DNA of 64,000 nucleotides from Oreohelix idahoensis (GCA_024509875.1 JAMPIV010004254.1:839805-903804); one strand, 5' to 3'; shown: positions 1 through 12,190, counted from the first letter of the stretch. Program-made: numbers and translations. Notes: generated from the sequence alone by a model not told the origin.

Positions 1-3000
1 GAACAGTGAGAACAGGATAGTGGGTAGGTTTGGTATTGTACAAACATTTATTACAAATAAGTGAGGGAAACCTGAGGCCTGTAAACAGAAAATTAATATG
101 AAACAAATATAAAGGTATGTTATCAGGCACTCGCAGGAAATAAAGAAGTAGAACACCAGACAACAGAAAAACAACAGACATGAGTGGCTTACCCAGGATT
201 TGAACACTGGACCTTCCGTGCGACAACCCCGCCTAGCCATGCAAGCGAATCACACTATCCGCTCTGCCATCTACGCATCATCAAAAAAATGATGTTTCAA
301 ATGGCAGGTCAATAGTTGCGCGAACTACCCCACTACTCGACAACCAGAAGTCCTCATGGCAGTTAGGGGCTATTAATGACGCAATCACTTCTGTTGTATT
401 TCTATCAAGCAGTATAGGCCGAATCCAACTAGACCCTTAGGACCTTAATACTGTGTCCAGTAAATGATAGTAGACTAGAACAGTGAGAACAGGATAGTGG
501 GTAGGTTTGGTATTGTACAAACATTTATTACAAATAAGGGAGGGAAACCTGAGGCCTGTAAACAGTAAATTTATATGAAACAAATATAAAGGTATGTTAT
601 CAGGCACTCGCAGGAAATAAAGAAGTAGAACACCAGACAACAGAAAAACAACAGACATGAGTGGCTTACCCAGGATTTGAACACTGGACCTTTCGTGCGA
701 CAACCCCGCCTAGCCATGCAAGCGAATCACACTATCCGCTCTGCCATCTACGCATCATCAAAAAATGATGTTTCAATGGCAGGTCAATAGTGCGAACCAC
801 AATACACGACACCAGAAGTCCTCCATGGGCAGTTCAGCCTATTAATGACGCAATCACTTCTGTTGTATTTCTATCAAGCAGTATAGGCCGAATCCAACAA
901 GACCCTTAGGACCTTAATACTGTGTCCAGTAAATGATAGTAGACTAGAACAGTGAGAACAGGATAGTGGGTAGGTTTGGTATTGTACAAACATTTATTAC
1001 AAATAAGGGAGGGAAACCTGAGGCCTGTAAACAGTAAATTAATATGAAACAAATATAAAGGTATGTTATCAGGCACTCGCAGGAAATAAAGAAGTAGAAC
1101 ACCAGACAACAGAAAAAACAACAGACATGAGTGGCTTACCCAGGATTTGAACACTGGACCTTCCGTGCGACAACCCCGCCTAGCCATGCAAGCGAATCAC
1201 ACTATCCGCTCTGCCATCTACGCATCATCAAAAAATGATGTTTCAATGGCAGGTCAATAGTGCGAACCACAATACACGACACCAGAAGTCCTCCATGGGC
1301 AGTTCAGCCTATTAATGACGCAATCACTTCTGTTGTATTTCTATCAAGCAGTATAGGCCGAATCCAACAAGACCCTTAGGACCTTAATACTGTGTCCAGT
1401 AAATGATAGTAGACTAGAACAGTGAGAACAGGATAGTGGGTAGGTTTGGTATTGTACAAACATTTATTACAAATAAGGGAGGGAAACCTGAGGCCTGTAA
1501 ACAGTAAATTAATATGAAACAAATATAAAGGTATGTTATCAGGCACTCGCAGGAAATAAAGAAGTAGAACACCAGACAACAGAAAAAACAACAGACATGA
1601 GTGGCTTACCCAGGATTTGAACACTGGACCTTCCGTGCGACAAACCCCCATAGCCATGCATGCAGAATCCACAACTTCCGCCTGCCATCTACGCATCATC
1701 AAAAAAATGAAGTGTTTCAATGGCCAGGTCAAATAGTGCGAAAACACACATACACGACACCAGAAGTCCTCCATGGCGCAGGTTCAGACTATTAATGCGG
1801 CACATCACTTCTGTTGTATTTTCTATAATGAAGTATAGGCCGATGAATACCAACAAGACCCTTAGGACCTTAATACTGTGTCCAGTAAATGATAGTAGAC
1901 TAGAACAGTGAGAACAGGATAGTGGGTAGGTTTGGTATTGTACAAACATTTATTACAAATAAGGGAGGGAAACCTGAGGCCTGTAAACAGTAAATTAATA
2001 TGAAACAAATATAAAGGTATTTTTATCAGGGGCACTCATCGCAGGATAATAAAGATGGTAGAATCACCAGACAAACCAGAAATACAACAGTCATGAGTTG
2101 GGCTTACCCAGGATTTGAAAACTGGATCCTTCCGTGCGACATACCCAGCCACCTGAGCGATGCATAAGCGAATTTCACCACTATCCGCTCTGCCATCTAC
2201 GCTATCATCAGAAAATTGAGTGTTTTCAATGGACAGGGTTAAATAGTGCGAACACGACGAATTACACGGACCACCAGAAGGTCCTCCATGGGCAGTTCAG
2301 GCCTATTATATGATCGCATTCAATTCTGTCTGTATTTCTATCAAAGGCCATGTATAGGCCCGAATCCTACAAGGGAACCCTTGAGGACCTTAGATACTGA
2401 AGTCTCAGTATTTAAATGTTAGTAGACGTAGAAAGCAGTGGGAGAACAGTGAGAGGGGTGATTGGTTTGTGAGTATGGTAAGCCCCAAACATTTATTACA
2501 GACTAAGGGGAGGGGGTAATACCCTGAGGCCTGAAAACAGATGGCAATATAAGATGTTAAAACAGCAACTAGTAAAGGTATGGGTTAGCAGGCACTCGAA
2601 GGCGAGGGGAATAGAAGAGGAGTAGGAAGAACACCAGACCAAACAGAGGAAACAACAGACAATGAAGTGGCTTACCCAGGATTTTGAACATGGTACTTCC
2701 GTTTGCGGGACAACCCCTGACTTTAGCATGCAAGCGAAATTCACACTATCCGCTCTGCCATCTACGCATCATCAAAAAATGATGTTTCAATGGCAGGTCA
2801 ATAGTGCGAACCACAATACACGACACCAGAAGTCCTCCATGGGCAGTTCAGCCTATTAATGACGCAATCACTTCTGTTGTATTTCTATCAAGCAGTATAG
2901 GCCGAATCCAACAAGACCCTTAGGACCTTAATACTGTGTCCAGTAAATGATAGTAGACTAGAACAGTGAGAACAGGATAGTGGGTAGGTTTGGTATTGTA

Positions 3001-5830
3001 CAAACATTTATTACAAATAAGGGAGGGAAACCTGAGGCCTGTAAACAGTAAATTAATTAATATGAAACAAAATATAAAGGTATGTTATCAGGCACTCGCA
3101 GGAAATAAAGAAGTAGAACACCAGACAACAGAAAAACAACAGACATGAGTGGCTTACCCAGGATTTGAACACTGGACCTTCCGTGCGACAACCCCGCCTA
3201 GCCATGCAAGCGAATCACACTATCCGCTCTGCCATCTACGCATCATCAAAAAATGATGTTTCAATGGCAGGTCAATAGTGCGAACCACAATACACGACAC
3301 CAGAAGTCCTCCATGGGCAGTTCAGCCTATTAATGACGCAATCACTTCTGTTGTATTTCTATCAAGCAGTATAGGCCGAATCCAACAAGACCCTTAGGAC
3401 CTTAATACTGTGTCCAGTAAATGATAGTAGACTAGAACAGTGAGAACAGGATAGTGGGTAGGTTTGGTATTGTACAAACATTTATTACAAATAAGGGAGG
3501 GAAACCTGAGGCCTGTAAACAGTAAATTAATATGAAACAAATATAAAGGTATGTTATCAGGCACTCGCAGGAAATAAAGAAGTAGAACACCAGACAACAG
3601 AAAAACAACAGACATGAGTGGCTTACCCAGGATTTGAACACTGGACCTTCCGTGCGACAAACCCGCCTAGCCATGCAAGCGAATCACACTATCCGCTCTG
3701 CCATCTACGCATCATCAAAAAAATGATGTTTCAATGGCAGGTCAATAGTGCGAACCACAATACACGACACCAGAAGTCCTCCATGGGCAGTTCAGCCTAT
3801 TAATGACGCAATCACTTCTGTTGTATTTCTATCAAGCAGTATAGGCCGAATCCAACAAGACCCTTAGGACCTTAATACTGTGTCCAGTAAATGATAGTAG
3901 ACTAGAACAGTGAGAACAGGATAGTGGGTAGGTTTGGTATTGTACAAACATTTATTACAAATAAGGGAGGGAAACCTGAGGCCTGTAAACAGTAAATTAA
4001 TATGAAACAAATATAAAGGTATGTTATCAGGCACTCGCAGGAAATAAAGAAGTAGAACACCAGACAACAGAAAAACAAACAGACATGAGTGGCTTACCCA
4101 GGATTTGAACACTGGACCTTCCGTGCGACAACCCCGCCTAGCCATGCAAGCGAATCACACTATCCGCTCTGCCATCTACGCATCATCAAAAAATGATGTT
4201 TCAATGGCAGGTCAATAGTGCGAACCACAATACACGACACCAGAAGTCCTCCATGGGCAGTTCAGCCTATTAATGACGCAATCACTTCTGTTGTATTTCT
4301 ATCAAGCAGTATAGGCCGAATCCAACAGACCCTTAGGACCTTAATACTGTGTCCAGTAAATGATAGTAGACTAGAACAGTGAGAACAGGATAGTGGGTAG
4401 GTTTGGTATTGTACAAACATTTATTACAAATAAGGGAGGGAAACCTGAGGCCTGTAAACAGTAAATTAATATGAAACAAATATAAAGGTATGTTATCAGG
4501 CACTCGCAGGAAATAAAGAAGTAGAAAACCAGACAACAGAAAAACAACAGACATGAGTGGCTTACCCAGGATTTGAACACTGGACCTTCCGTGCGACAAC
4601 CCCGCCTAGCCATGCAAGCGAATCACACTATCCGCTCTGCCATCTACGCATCATCAAAAAAATGATGTTTCAATGGCAGGTCAATAGTGCGAACCACAAT
4701 ACACGACACCAGAAGTCCTCCATGGGCAGTTCAGCCTATTAATGACGCAATCAGTTTCAATAGTGCGAAACCACAATACACGGACACCAGAAGTCCTCCA
4801 TGGGCAGTTCAGCCTATTAATGACGCAATCACTTCTGTTGTATTTCTATCAAGCAGTATAGGCCGAATCCAACAAGACCCTTAGGACCTTAATACTGTGT
4901 CCAGTAAATGATAGTAGACTAGAACAGTGAGAACAGGATAGTGGGTAGGTTTGGTATTGTACAAACATTTATTACAAATAAGGGAGGGAAACCTGAGGCC
5001 TGTAAACAGTATATTAATATGAAACAAATATAAAGGTATGTTATCAGGCACTCGCAGGAAATAAAGAAGTAGAACACCAGACAACAGAAAAACAACAGAC
5101 ATGAGTGGCTTACCCAGGATTTGAACACTGGACCTTCCGTGCGACAACCCCGCCTAGCCATGCAAGCGAATCACACTATCCGCTCTGCCATCTACGCATC
5201 ATCAAAAAATGATGTTTCAATGGCAGGTCAATAGTGCGAACCACAATACACGACACCAGAAGTCCTCCATGGGCAGTTCAGCCTATTAATGACGCAATCA
5301 CTTCTGTTGTATTTTTATCAAGCAGTATAGGCCGAATCCAACAAGACCCTTAGGACCTTAATACTGTGTCCAGTAAATGATAGTAGACTAGAACAGTGAG
5401 AACAGGATAGTGGGTAGGTTTGGTATTGTACAAACATTTATTACTAATAAGGGAGGGAAACCTGAGGCCTGTAAACAGTAAATTAATATGAAACAAATAT
5501 AAAGGTATGTTATCAGGCACTCGCAGGAAATAAAGAAGTAGAACACCAGACAACAGAAAAACAACAGACATGAGTGGCTTACCCAGGATTTGAACACTGG
5601 ACCTTCCGTGCGACAACCCCGCCTAGCCATGCAAGCGAATCACACTATCCGCTCTGCCATCTACGCATCATCAAAAAATGATGTTTCAATGGCAGGTCAA
5701 TTGTGCGAACCACAATACACGACACCAGAAGTCCTCCATGGGCAGTTCACATCTATTATTTCCTGACGCAGTATAGTGCCTGAAATCACCTTCTATTGTA
5801 TTTCTATCAAGCAGTATTTAGGCTAGAATC
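1..5830 (-). repeat. Tandem array of ~469-bp tRNA-headed units, sense on minus strand
   Basis: About 12 head-to-tail copies are visible; the B-box sequence ggatttgaac recurs near 196, 673, 1142, 1613, 2114, 2680, 3161, 3631, 4100, 4569, 5117 and 5587. Most steps are 469-470 bp and most copies are nearly identical. On the minus strand each unit starts with a tRNA-like head, followed by ~370 bp with no coding potential that I recognise. Two copies (about 1640-2760) are longer (501 and 566 bp) and full of small insertions. One unit has a 79-bp internal duplication (4683-4832). Short ORFs of 80-93 aa repeat because the unit repeats and are not taken as genes. The array runs off the left edge. It could be a SINE that became a satellite, or a satellite that captured a tRNA-like segment. 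Confidence 0.9.
186..275 (-). other. tRNA-like pol III promoter head of an array unit (representative copy)
   Basis: Read on the minus strand, the A box TGGCAGAGCGG (259-269) fits the consensus TRGYNNARNGG, and the B box GTTCAAATCC (196-205) fits GGTTCRANNCC. The ~53 bp between them is longer than in class I tRNAs and would fit a class II (Leu/Ser-type) tRNA with a long variable arm. The flanks do not form an obvious acceptor stem, so this is a tRNA-derived SINE-type head and not a working tRNA. The same pair recurs in every intact unit of the array. Confidence 0.65.
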
Positions 5831-7237
5831 AACAGGCCTGGGTAAGGTTTCCCTCCCTTATTTGTAATAAATGTTTGTACAATACCAAACCTACCCACAA
5901 TCCTGTTCTCACTGTTCTAGTCTACTATCATTTACTGGACACAGTATTAAGGTCCTAAGGGTCTTGTTGGATTCGGCCTATACTGCTTGATAGAAATACA
6001 ACAGAAGTGATTGCGTCATTAATAGGCTGAACTGCCCATGGAGGACTTCTGGTGTCGTGTATTGTGGTTCACACTATCCGCTCTGCCATCTACGCATCAT
6101 TTTTTGATGATGCGTAGATGGCAGAGCGGATAGTGTGATTCGCTTGCATGGCTAGGCGGGGTTGTCGCACGGAAGGTCCAGTGTTCAAATCCTGGGTAAG
6201 CCACTCATGTCTGTTGTTTTTTCTGTTGTCTGGTGTTCTACTTCTTTAATTCCTGCGAGTGCCTGATAACATACCTTTATATTTGTTTCATATTAATTTA
6301 CTGTTTACAGGCCTCAGGTTTCCCTCCCTTATTTGTATAAATGTTTGTACAATACCAAACCTACCCACTATCCTGTTCTCACTGTTCTAGTCTACTATCA
6401 TTTACTGGACACAGTATTAAGGTCCTAAGGGTCTTGTTGGATTCGGCCTATACTGCTTGATAGAAATACAACAGAAGTGATTGCGTCATTAATAGGCTGA
6501 ACTGCCCATGGAGGACTTCTGGTGTCGTGTATTGTGGTTCGCACTATTGACCTGCCATTGAAACATCATTTTTTGATGATGCGTAGATGGCAGAGCGGAT
6601 AGTGTGATTCGCTTGCATGGCTAGGCGGGGTTGTCGCACGGAAGGTCCAGTGTTCAAATCCTGGGTAAGCCACTCATGTCTGTTGTTTTTCTGTTGTCTG
6701 GTGTTCTACTTCTTTATTTCCTGCGAGTGCCTGATAAATACCTTTATATTTGTTTCATATTAATTTACTGTTTACAGGCCTCAGGTTTCCCTCCCTTATG
6801 TGTAATAAATGTTTGTACAATACCAAACCTACCCACTATCCTGTTCTCACTGTTCTAGTCTACTATCATTTACTGGACACAGTATTAAGGTCCTAAGGGT
6901 CTTGTTGGATTCGGCCTATACTGCTTGATAGAAATACAACAGAAGTGATTGCGTCATTAATAGGCTGAACTGCCCATGGAGGACTTCGGTGTCGTGTATT
7001 GTGGTTCGCACTATTGACCTGCCATTGAAACATCATTTTTTGATGATGCGTAGATGGCAGAGCGGATAGTGTGATTCGCTTGCATGGCTAGGCGGGGTTG
7101 TCGCACGGAAGGTCCAGTGTTCAAATCCTGGGTAAGCCACTCATGTCTGTTGTTTTTCTGTTGTCTGGTGTTCTACTTCTTTATTTCCTGCGAGTGCCTG
7201 ATAAAATACCTTTATATTTGTTTCATATTAATTGACA
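5831..7237 (+). repeat. Same 469-bp unit in inverted orientation (about 3 copies)
   Basis: Downstream of a noisy junction (about 5748-5850) the same unit continues in the opposite orientation. The B box gttcaaatcc recurs near 6178, 6647 and 7118. The last copy breaks off near 7237 at a LINE relic. The two arms therefore form a large inverted repeat. It may be a real rearrangement or a long-read fold-back artefact. Confidence 0.88.
6069..6138. repeat. Perfect hairpin palindrome, 32-bp arms and 6-nt loop
   Basis: Positions 6069-6100 are the exact reverse complement of 6107-6138, separated by tttttg. In other units the left arm is only an imperfect match, sharing the blocks cactat, tgccat and catcat at the same spacing. 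The right arm is the tRNA-like A-box region. Confidence 0.92.
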
Positions 7238-7534
7238 AGAATATGGCCAAACCAAGAAAGATAAGAATGTTCAACTCAAATGTCAAATCAGTTCTGTTGT
7301 AGGTAGGACTCTGAAACTGGGAGAGCAACAAGTGACAATCAGAAAGATATATATTCTCAAATGGGTTCTTTCTTGCGCACAATAGAAGGATTGAAACGGT
7401 GTAACCAGTTCACTGATGGGAACAACAAGTGCCTGTGGAGCAGGAGGTGAGGAGAAAATACAGGCATTGGATAGGACACATTAATAAAACTAGCTGATAG
7501 TATTACAAGGCAGTCCCTGGTCTGGAATCCACAT
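7238..7534 (+). pseudogene. LINE family C, 3' part of RT ORF (left piece of a split relic)
   Basis: On the plus strand the sequence matches the C-terminal part of the LINE ORF at 55697-58514: the peptide RMFNSNVKSVLL corresponds to RIFNSNVKSVLL there, followed by the region rich in W, G and R that precedes the stop. Small indels break the frame throughout. The left end is joined directly to the tandem array. The right end at 7534 is interrupted by another LINE, and the relic resumes at 8800. It is non-functional. Confidence 0.75.
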
Positions 7535-7573
7535 TCTTCTTCTTTGATCCTTAGCCGCCGACCGTCAAAGCAG

Positions 7574-7846
7574 TCAGTGGCCATCACGCCTAGTGGCGTC
7601 TTGTAGGGCAACAACAAATTGATTCCACTTTGCTCGGTCGGCGGCCATCCTTCGTACAGTGCCCCAACTCTGGTTCATTCTTTGCATCTCAGCCTCCACA
7701 GTCCTCCGCCAGGTTGTTTTTGGTCGGCCTCTCTTTCGTTTTCCTTCAGGGGTCCAAAGCATAGCTGTTCTTGTGATGGCTTCGGGGTCTCTTCTGAGGA
7801 CATGGCCAACCCAGCTCCAGCGTCTGCCAGCTATGACGGTCTGCAT
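7574..7846 (-). pseudogene. C-terminal domain fragment of LINE family E ORF
   Basis: Ninety codons on the minus strand continue the RT ORF after a frameshift. The segment RRWSWVGHVLRRDPE, then GKRKRGRPKTTWRR, then DRAKWNQF, is the usual C-terminal tail of EN-RT LINE proteins (a basic region followed by a conserved Trp). It ends shortly before the 3' untranslated hairpin and GAAGAA tail. Confidence 0.8.
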
Positions 7847-7906
7847 GTCCTCTTGCTTGCTCCGAGTAAGCAGATCTTGGTTGGTGATGGTATTCGGCCA
7901 AAAGAT

Positions 7907-8785
7907 TCAGTGAATTTTTCTTAGGCATGTTGTGTGAAAAGAGGACAATTTCGACATTTCCTTCTCTGTAACTCTCCAGCATTCTGCACCATAGAGAAGC
8001 ACAGAGCTCTGATATAATCTTAATTTTGTGCTTGTGCTGTATTGAGAGGACTTCCAGATGTTGTTTAGGTTAAAAAAGGCTGTTCTTGCCTTATTAATTC
8101 TGATGTTGATGTCTTTGCCCGCCCCGCCGTCTGGTGTTACTATGCATCCTAGGTATGTGAAGGTGTCTGTCTGTACCAGTTGCTGATTCCTTACTGATAT
8201 GGGCTCAGGGTTGCTCACATTGAGCGTCATGACCTCTGACTTCTTTAAATTGATGTTCAAGCCCACCTGCTGGCTAAACTTATTAAGTCTATCCGTTTTT
8301 TCCTGGATGTGTTGATGTGAATGTGCTAGTAGTGCAATGTCATCTGCATATTCCAGATCTTCCAATGTAGAAAATGTAGTCCATCTTATTCCTCTTGGAC
8401 TGCCCTCTGTTGTCTGGCGCATCACCCAGTCTATGACTGTTAAAAATAGAGTGGTTGATAAGGGGCATCCCTGTCGTACTCCTGTCTTCACCTCAAAGGT
8501 TAGGTTGCTCTGCCCAACAATACACGTAAAGTTGGCATAGAGGCTTTTTATGATTGACACTATGCAGCTTGGAATTCCATAAGCCCTCAGTATTTTCCAT
8601 AAACTGTCCCTATGTATGCTGTCAAAAGCCTTTTCAAAATCAACGAAGTTAATGTACAGCTGTCTTTGCCATTCTGAGCACTGCTCTATAATGTTCCTGA
8701 GAGTGAATATATGATCTACACATCTTCTGTTCTTTCTAAATCCTGCTTGTTCTTTCCTCAGTTTGTGGTCTTCTGCTTTTGAAAT
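7907..8785 (-). pseudogene. Reverse transcriptase fragment of LINE family E
   Basis: An open stretch on the minus strand encodes most of a LINE reverse transcriptase. In order it shows EQAGFRKNR (finger region), FVDFEKAFDSIHRDSLW (motif A with catalytic Asp), TGVRQGCPLSTTLF (motif B) and LEYADDIALLAHS (motif C, YADD). These are followed by the thumb segment and an LLYGAECW motif. The open frame extends to 8977, but residues beyond 8785 are translated from the LINE it inserted into and are not RT. The frame is lost near 7907, and the rest of the C-terminus is in another frame. It is a dead copy for lack of endonuclease and because of the frameshift. Confidence 0.88.
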
Positions 8786-8799
8786 TCTGGAATCCACAT

Positions 8800-8957
8800 G
8801 GTAAGGGGAATTTAGGGAGACTGACAAACACACGGAGAAGAGAACTGGTGACAAATGTGAAAGTGATAACGAAGACACAGAGAGACCGTGATAAGAATGG
8901 CACGCGACATGAGAGCTTGACAAGTTTTTGTTGAAGACCTGTGCTGGGAATCGAAAG
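8800..8957 (+). pseudogene. LINE family C 3' end (right piece of the split relic)
   Basis: Continues the relic of 7238-7534 after the family E insertion. The order of blocks gagaagagaactgg, then gtgaaagtgata, then tttttgttgaagacctgtgct matches the C-terminus and 3' UTR of the family C copy at 12690-15768. It has no open reading frame. Confidence 0.7.
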
Positions 8958-9204
8958 GTACTGAATTTATAGGTCACACTGAAGGAACATTTTTAGTCTG
9001 AAATATCCTAAAGTATGTTATGTATTATGTTTATTAGAGAAACAAATATTATCTGAAATAAATATAATATTAATGTGCAAGTAATCTGCCAAAACATAAA
9101 GGGGAAATAATTATGCTGTGATCTTCCTGTTGCATGTACTCATCAAGGCATTAATTCTCCTGTGATCATTTTGTTGCTTTCTATTCTATTTTAACTTCAA
9201 TGGA
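8958..9204. other. AT-rich spacer, nothing recognised
   Basis: AT-rich sequence without a convincing ORF, repeat or promoter, lying between the LINE relic and a minisatellite. Confidence 0.5.
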
Positions 9205-9925
9205 TCTTTGTAGTCAAACATTTGTGTAGTCAAACACTTGTGTAGTCAGACATTTGTGTAGTCAAACATTTGTGTAGTCAGACATTTGTGTAGTGAGACA
9301 TTTGTGTAGTCAGACATTTGTGTAGTTAGACATTTGTGTAGTCAGACATTTGTGTTTTCAGACATTTGTGTAGTCAAACATTTGTGTAGTCAGACATTTG
9401 TGTCGTCAAACATTTGTGTAGTCAGACATTTGTGTAGTCAGACATTTGTGTAGTCAGACATTTGTGTAGTTAGACATTTGTGTAGTCAGACATTTGTGTT
9501 TTCAGACATTTGTGTAGTCAAACATTTGTGTAGTCAAACATTTGTGTAGTCAGACATTTGTCTAGTCAGACATTTGTCTAGTCAGATATTTGGGTAGTCA
9601 AACATTTGTGTAGTCAGACATTTCTGTAGTCAGACATTAGTGTAGTCAAACATTTGTGTAGTCAAACATTTGTGTAGTCAGACATTTGTGTAATCAGACA
9701 TTTGTGAAGTCACACATTTGTGTAGTCAAACATTTGTGTAGTCAGACATTTGGGTAGTCAGACATTTGGGTAGTCAGACATTTGTGTAGTCAAACATTTG
9801 TGTAGTCAAACATTTGTGTAGTCAGACATTTGTGTAGTCAGACATTTGTGTAGTCAGACATTTGTGTAGTCAGACATTTGTGAAGTCAAACATTTGTGTA
9901 GTCAAACATTTGTGTGGTCAAACTT
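9205..9925. repeat. 16-bp minisatellite, ~45 copies
   Basis: Tandem copies of gacatttgtgtagtca with single-base variants (caaaca for cagaca, tgggta for tgtgta, ttttca for tagtca). There are no spacers between copies, so it is a minisatellite and not a CRISPR array. Confidence 0.95.
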
Positions 9926-11599
9926 ATCATGACTTATGGTCAATGGCCAAAGCACTATGAAATAATTGAAACGCCTGCATGCACTTTTAATGAGGTTCAA
10001 TTTAGCTTTCATGGTGCAATGCACACGTTTTCCATATTTTCCAGAAAAGGTGATGGGATTTTTCTATTGTTGTTTTGGGCGGTCCAGTAAGACAATGAGC
10101 AGATAGAGGATAGTAATTTTAGACACGGTGCCTGTCCTTCTACCAGGCGTGTCTGGAGTTTGGAGATGAAAGGGTGGCCTCTAGATATGTGGCCTCTAGA
10201 TATGGACGTTAGCTGTGAGTACTGACTTAGCAGTCGCAGACAACAGCAGACGATTGTCACTTAGTGGCTATTATCATTGTCCTTTATGCTCCTGATGGAG
10301 CCACCCCTACAGCTAATGCCCCATGTAGGAAGCCTGCATCAAAAACATTCATGTACACTCTTGTAGTGGTATTTTCTCTAGCCATTTGTTTTATGAGATG
10401 AGACTGCCAGCCTCATTCACCTCTTACGAAATACCAGTGGGAGCAGTAGTTCTATTAGTTCTTTGTTACCCGAGAGGCCCCTGAGAACTACCTGAGAGGC
10501 CCCTGAGAACTACACAGGGCAAACAATATATTTCTGCATCTTTAGTATCAAGTAGCACTCTGTAGTTTATCGGCTAGCAGCTCCGATTTTCAGGCAGATC
10601 ATCAGGGTTGTGGTCGCCACTGAGGGTAAGAGACTTTGAAAGTAATGTCGCACGTGACAGCACCTTGCAAAATGAAACTACCAACTCTTTTGAGTGTTCC
10701 CAAAAATAAATATTCTTTTATTATTTCATGACCTCTGTCAGTGTACAAACAACTGTACACATTGACATTTGAATAAAACCCCACATAAGATGATACCAAA
10801 AGAGAATTCTATATACTATGTACAACTTGAGTTCACTGTGTCAGGAACATTAATATTACAAAATATCCCAGAAAATAACACTGGTATGACAAATGTTTAT
10901 ACAGACAATTAAATGATATATTTTTGTGCTGAAAACAGAATTAATAATAAACAAGCATATTAAAATCTCCACCGTATGGCATTTAAAAAATGACACACTT
11001 GATAGTATTTTTTTGTTCTCTTGAAGTAATCCATTAAAAAAACAAAACAAAGCAAAAATACATGATGATCAAAAGCTAGTTATTATGACATGGTAAGAAA
11101 ATTATATACATGAGACTTAGTTACAATGAACTTCATTTTGTGTTTTCAGTTAAAAAAAAGCAACCAGAGTACAAAAGGATAATATTCACCTGTTAGGAAA
11201 TGGAACAATAAATAAGAACATACAGCCATAACAAGCAATAAACTACCATAATTTTTCAAAACCTCATGTCACTTTTCCAAAAACACATCGGGAAGAGAAC
11301 TGCAGATACACATCATAAAGATCTTGTAGAAAGAACTTACACTGATGGTACAGGACATGAAAGCCCTGGTAAGATCTAACAAATCCTATGCTCCACAGGG
11401 AGTTAAAAGGCAAAGAAAATGTCCCTTTTATAATTGTTACATTCATATTCAACAATTCAGAAATGTAATAACGATGTTTTGTTAAACATTTTTCCATCAT
11501 ACATGTACACAGCTTTAAAAAAGATGACATGCTTCCAAAACTGTCATTTCATTATCAAGAATACGTAGGAGCATATAAAACTATGATACTCATCTAAAA
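9926..11599. other. Non-coding spacer
   Basis: About 1.7 kb with no credible exon or element. It contains two small direct duplications: ggcctctagatatgt twice near 10178-10205, and a ~22-bp unit (gaggcccctgagaactac) twice near 10473-10514. The second half is AT-rich. ORFs of 64-88 aa here have no recognisable family. Confidence 0.5.
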
Positions 11600-12190
11600 G
11601 TATGTGCATACATGAATGATGGGCACAAAAAATACAAGAAAAATAAAAGACATATCAGATGCACGCAAAATGTAAGACAAATCTAAGGTATACAATATAC
11701 AAGACAAATTAAACGCACTACCTTAAAAGACAAATGAAAAGCACACAAAATATAAGACAAATGGAAGGCACTACACTGCGAGACACACAAAGAGCACACA
11801 AAATACAAGATAAATGAAAAGCACAGAAAATACAAAACAAATTAAAGGTGCATAAATTACAAGGCAAATCAAGAGCCCACAAAATACGACAAATCACTGG
11901 CACTAAAATATAAGACATATAAAAGGCACCAAGTATGAGACAAATCATCGAAATCAAAGGTACACAAAATGTAAGACAATACAAAAGGCATAAAATACTA
12001 GAAAAATCAAAGGCACACAAAATATAAGTCGGATCAAAGGTACACAACATACAAGATACCTCTAAACCACTAAAATAAAAGACTAATCAAAGGCACTTAA
12101 ATTTAAGATTAAACAAAGGTACACAAAATACAAGACAAGCCAATAGCACATAAAGTTATATGCAAGTCAAATAAAATATACAAACATAAT
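11600..12190. repeat. Degenerate ~27-30-bp minisatellite
   Basis: Imperfect repeats of the form agacaaatcaaaggcacac followed by aaaatataa, with variable spacing. The rhythm resembles the 31-bp family at 16040-20060 (acaagacatctgaaggcatc and a T/A-rich half), so the two may be related. The 110-aa minus-strand ORF across it is a by-product of the repeat. Confidence 0.75.

Larger units (their letters stand above)
7535..8785 (-). mobile_element. LINE family E, 5'-truncated non-LTR retrotransposon with 14-bp target duplication
   Basis: A 1251-bp insertion on the minus strand. The 14-bp sequence tctggaatccacat occurs on both sides (7521-7534 and 8786-8799) and is the target site duplication. The 3' end (low coordinates) finishes in an A/G-rich GAAGAA-type tail. 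About 75 bp before the tail there is a small hairpin of the form ACGCC-ACTA-GGCGT. The 5' end is truncated inside the RT domain, so no endonuclease remains. It landed in the 3' end of a family C LINE. Tail type and architecture suggest the RTE clade, but I could not test this. Confidence 0.85.

Noticed and set aside
437..5630. Repeated 80-93-aa minus-strand ORFs (MSHGRSSVQILGKPLMSVVF...)
   Set aside because: They recur only because the 469-bp unit is tandemly repeated; they begin in the tRNA-like head, change frame between copies and resemble no protein family.
7619..7924. Plus-strand ORFs over LINE E (also 57xxx and 13xxx opposite-strand ORFs)
   Set aside because: They are antisense shadows of the RT reading frames.
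9205..9925. CRISPR-like regular repeats (also 20455-22125 and 48950-49225)
   Set aside because: Units are contiguous without unique spacers and the DNA is eukaryotic; these are minisatellites.
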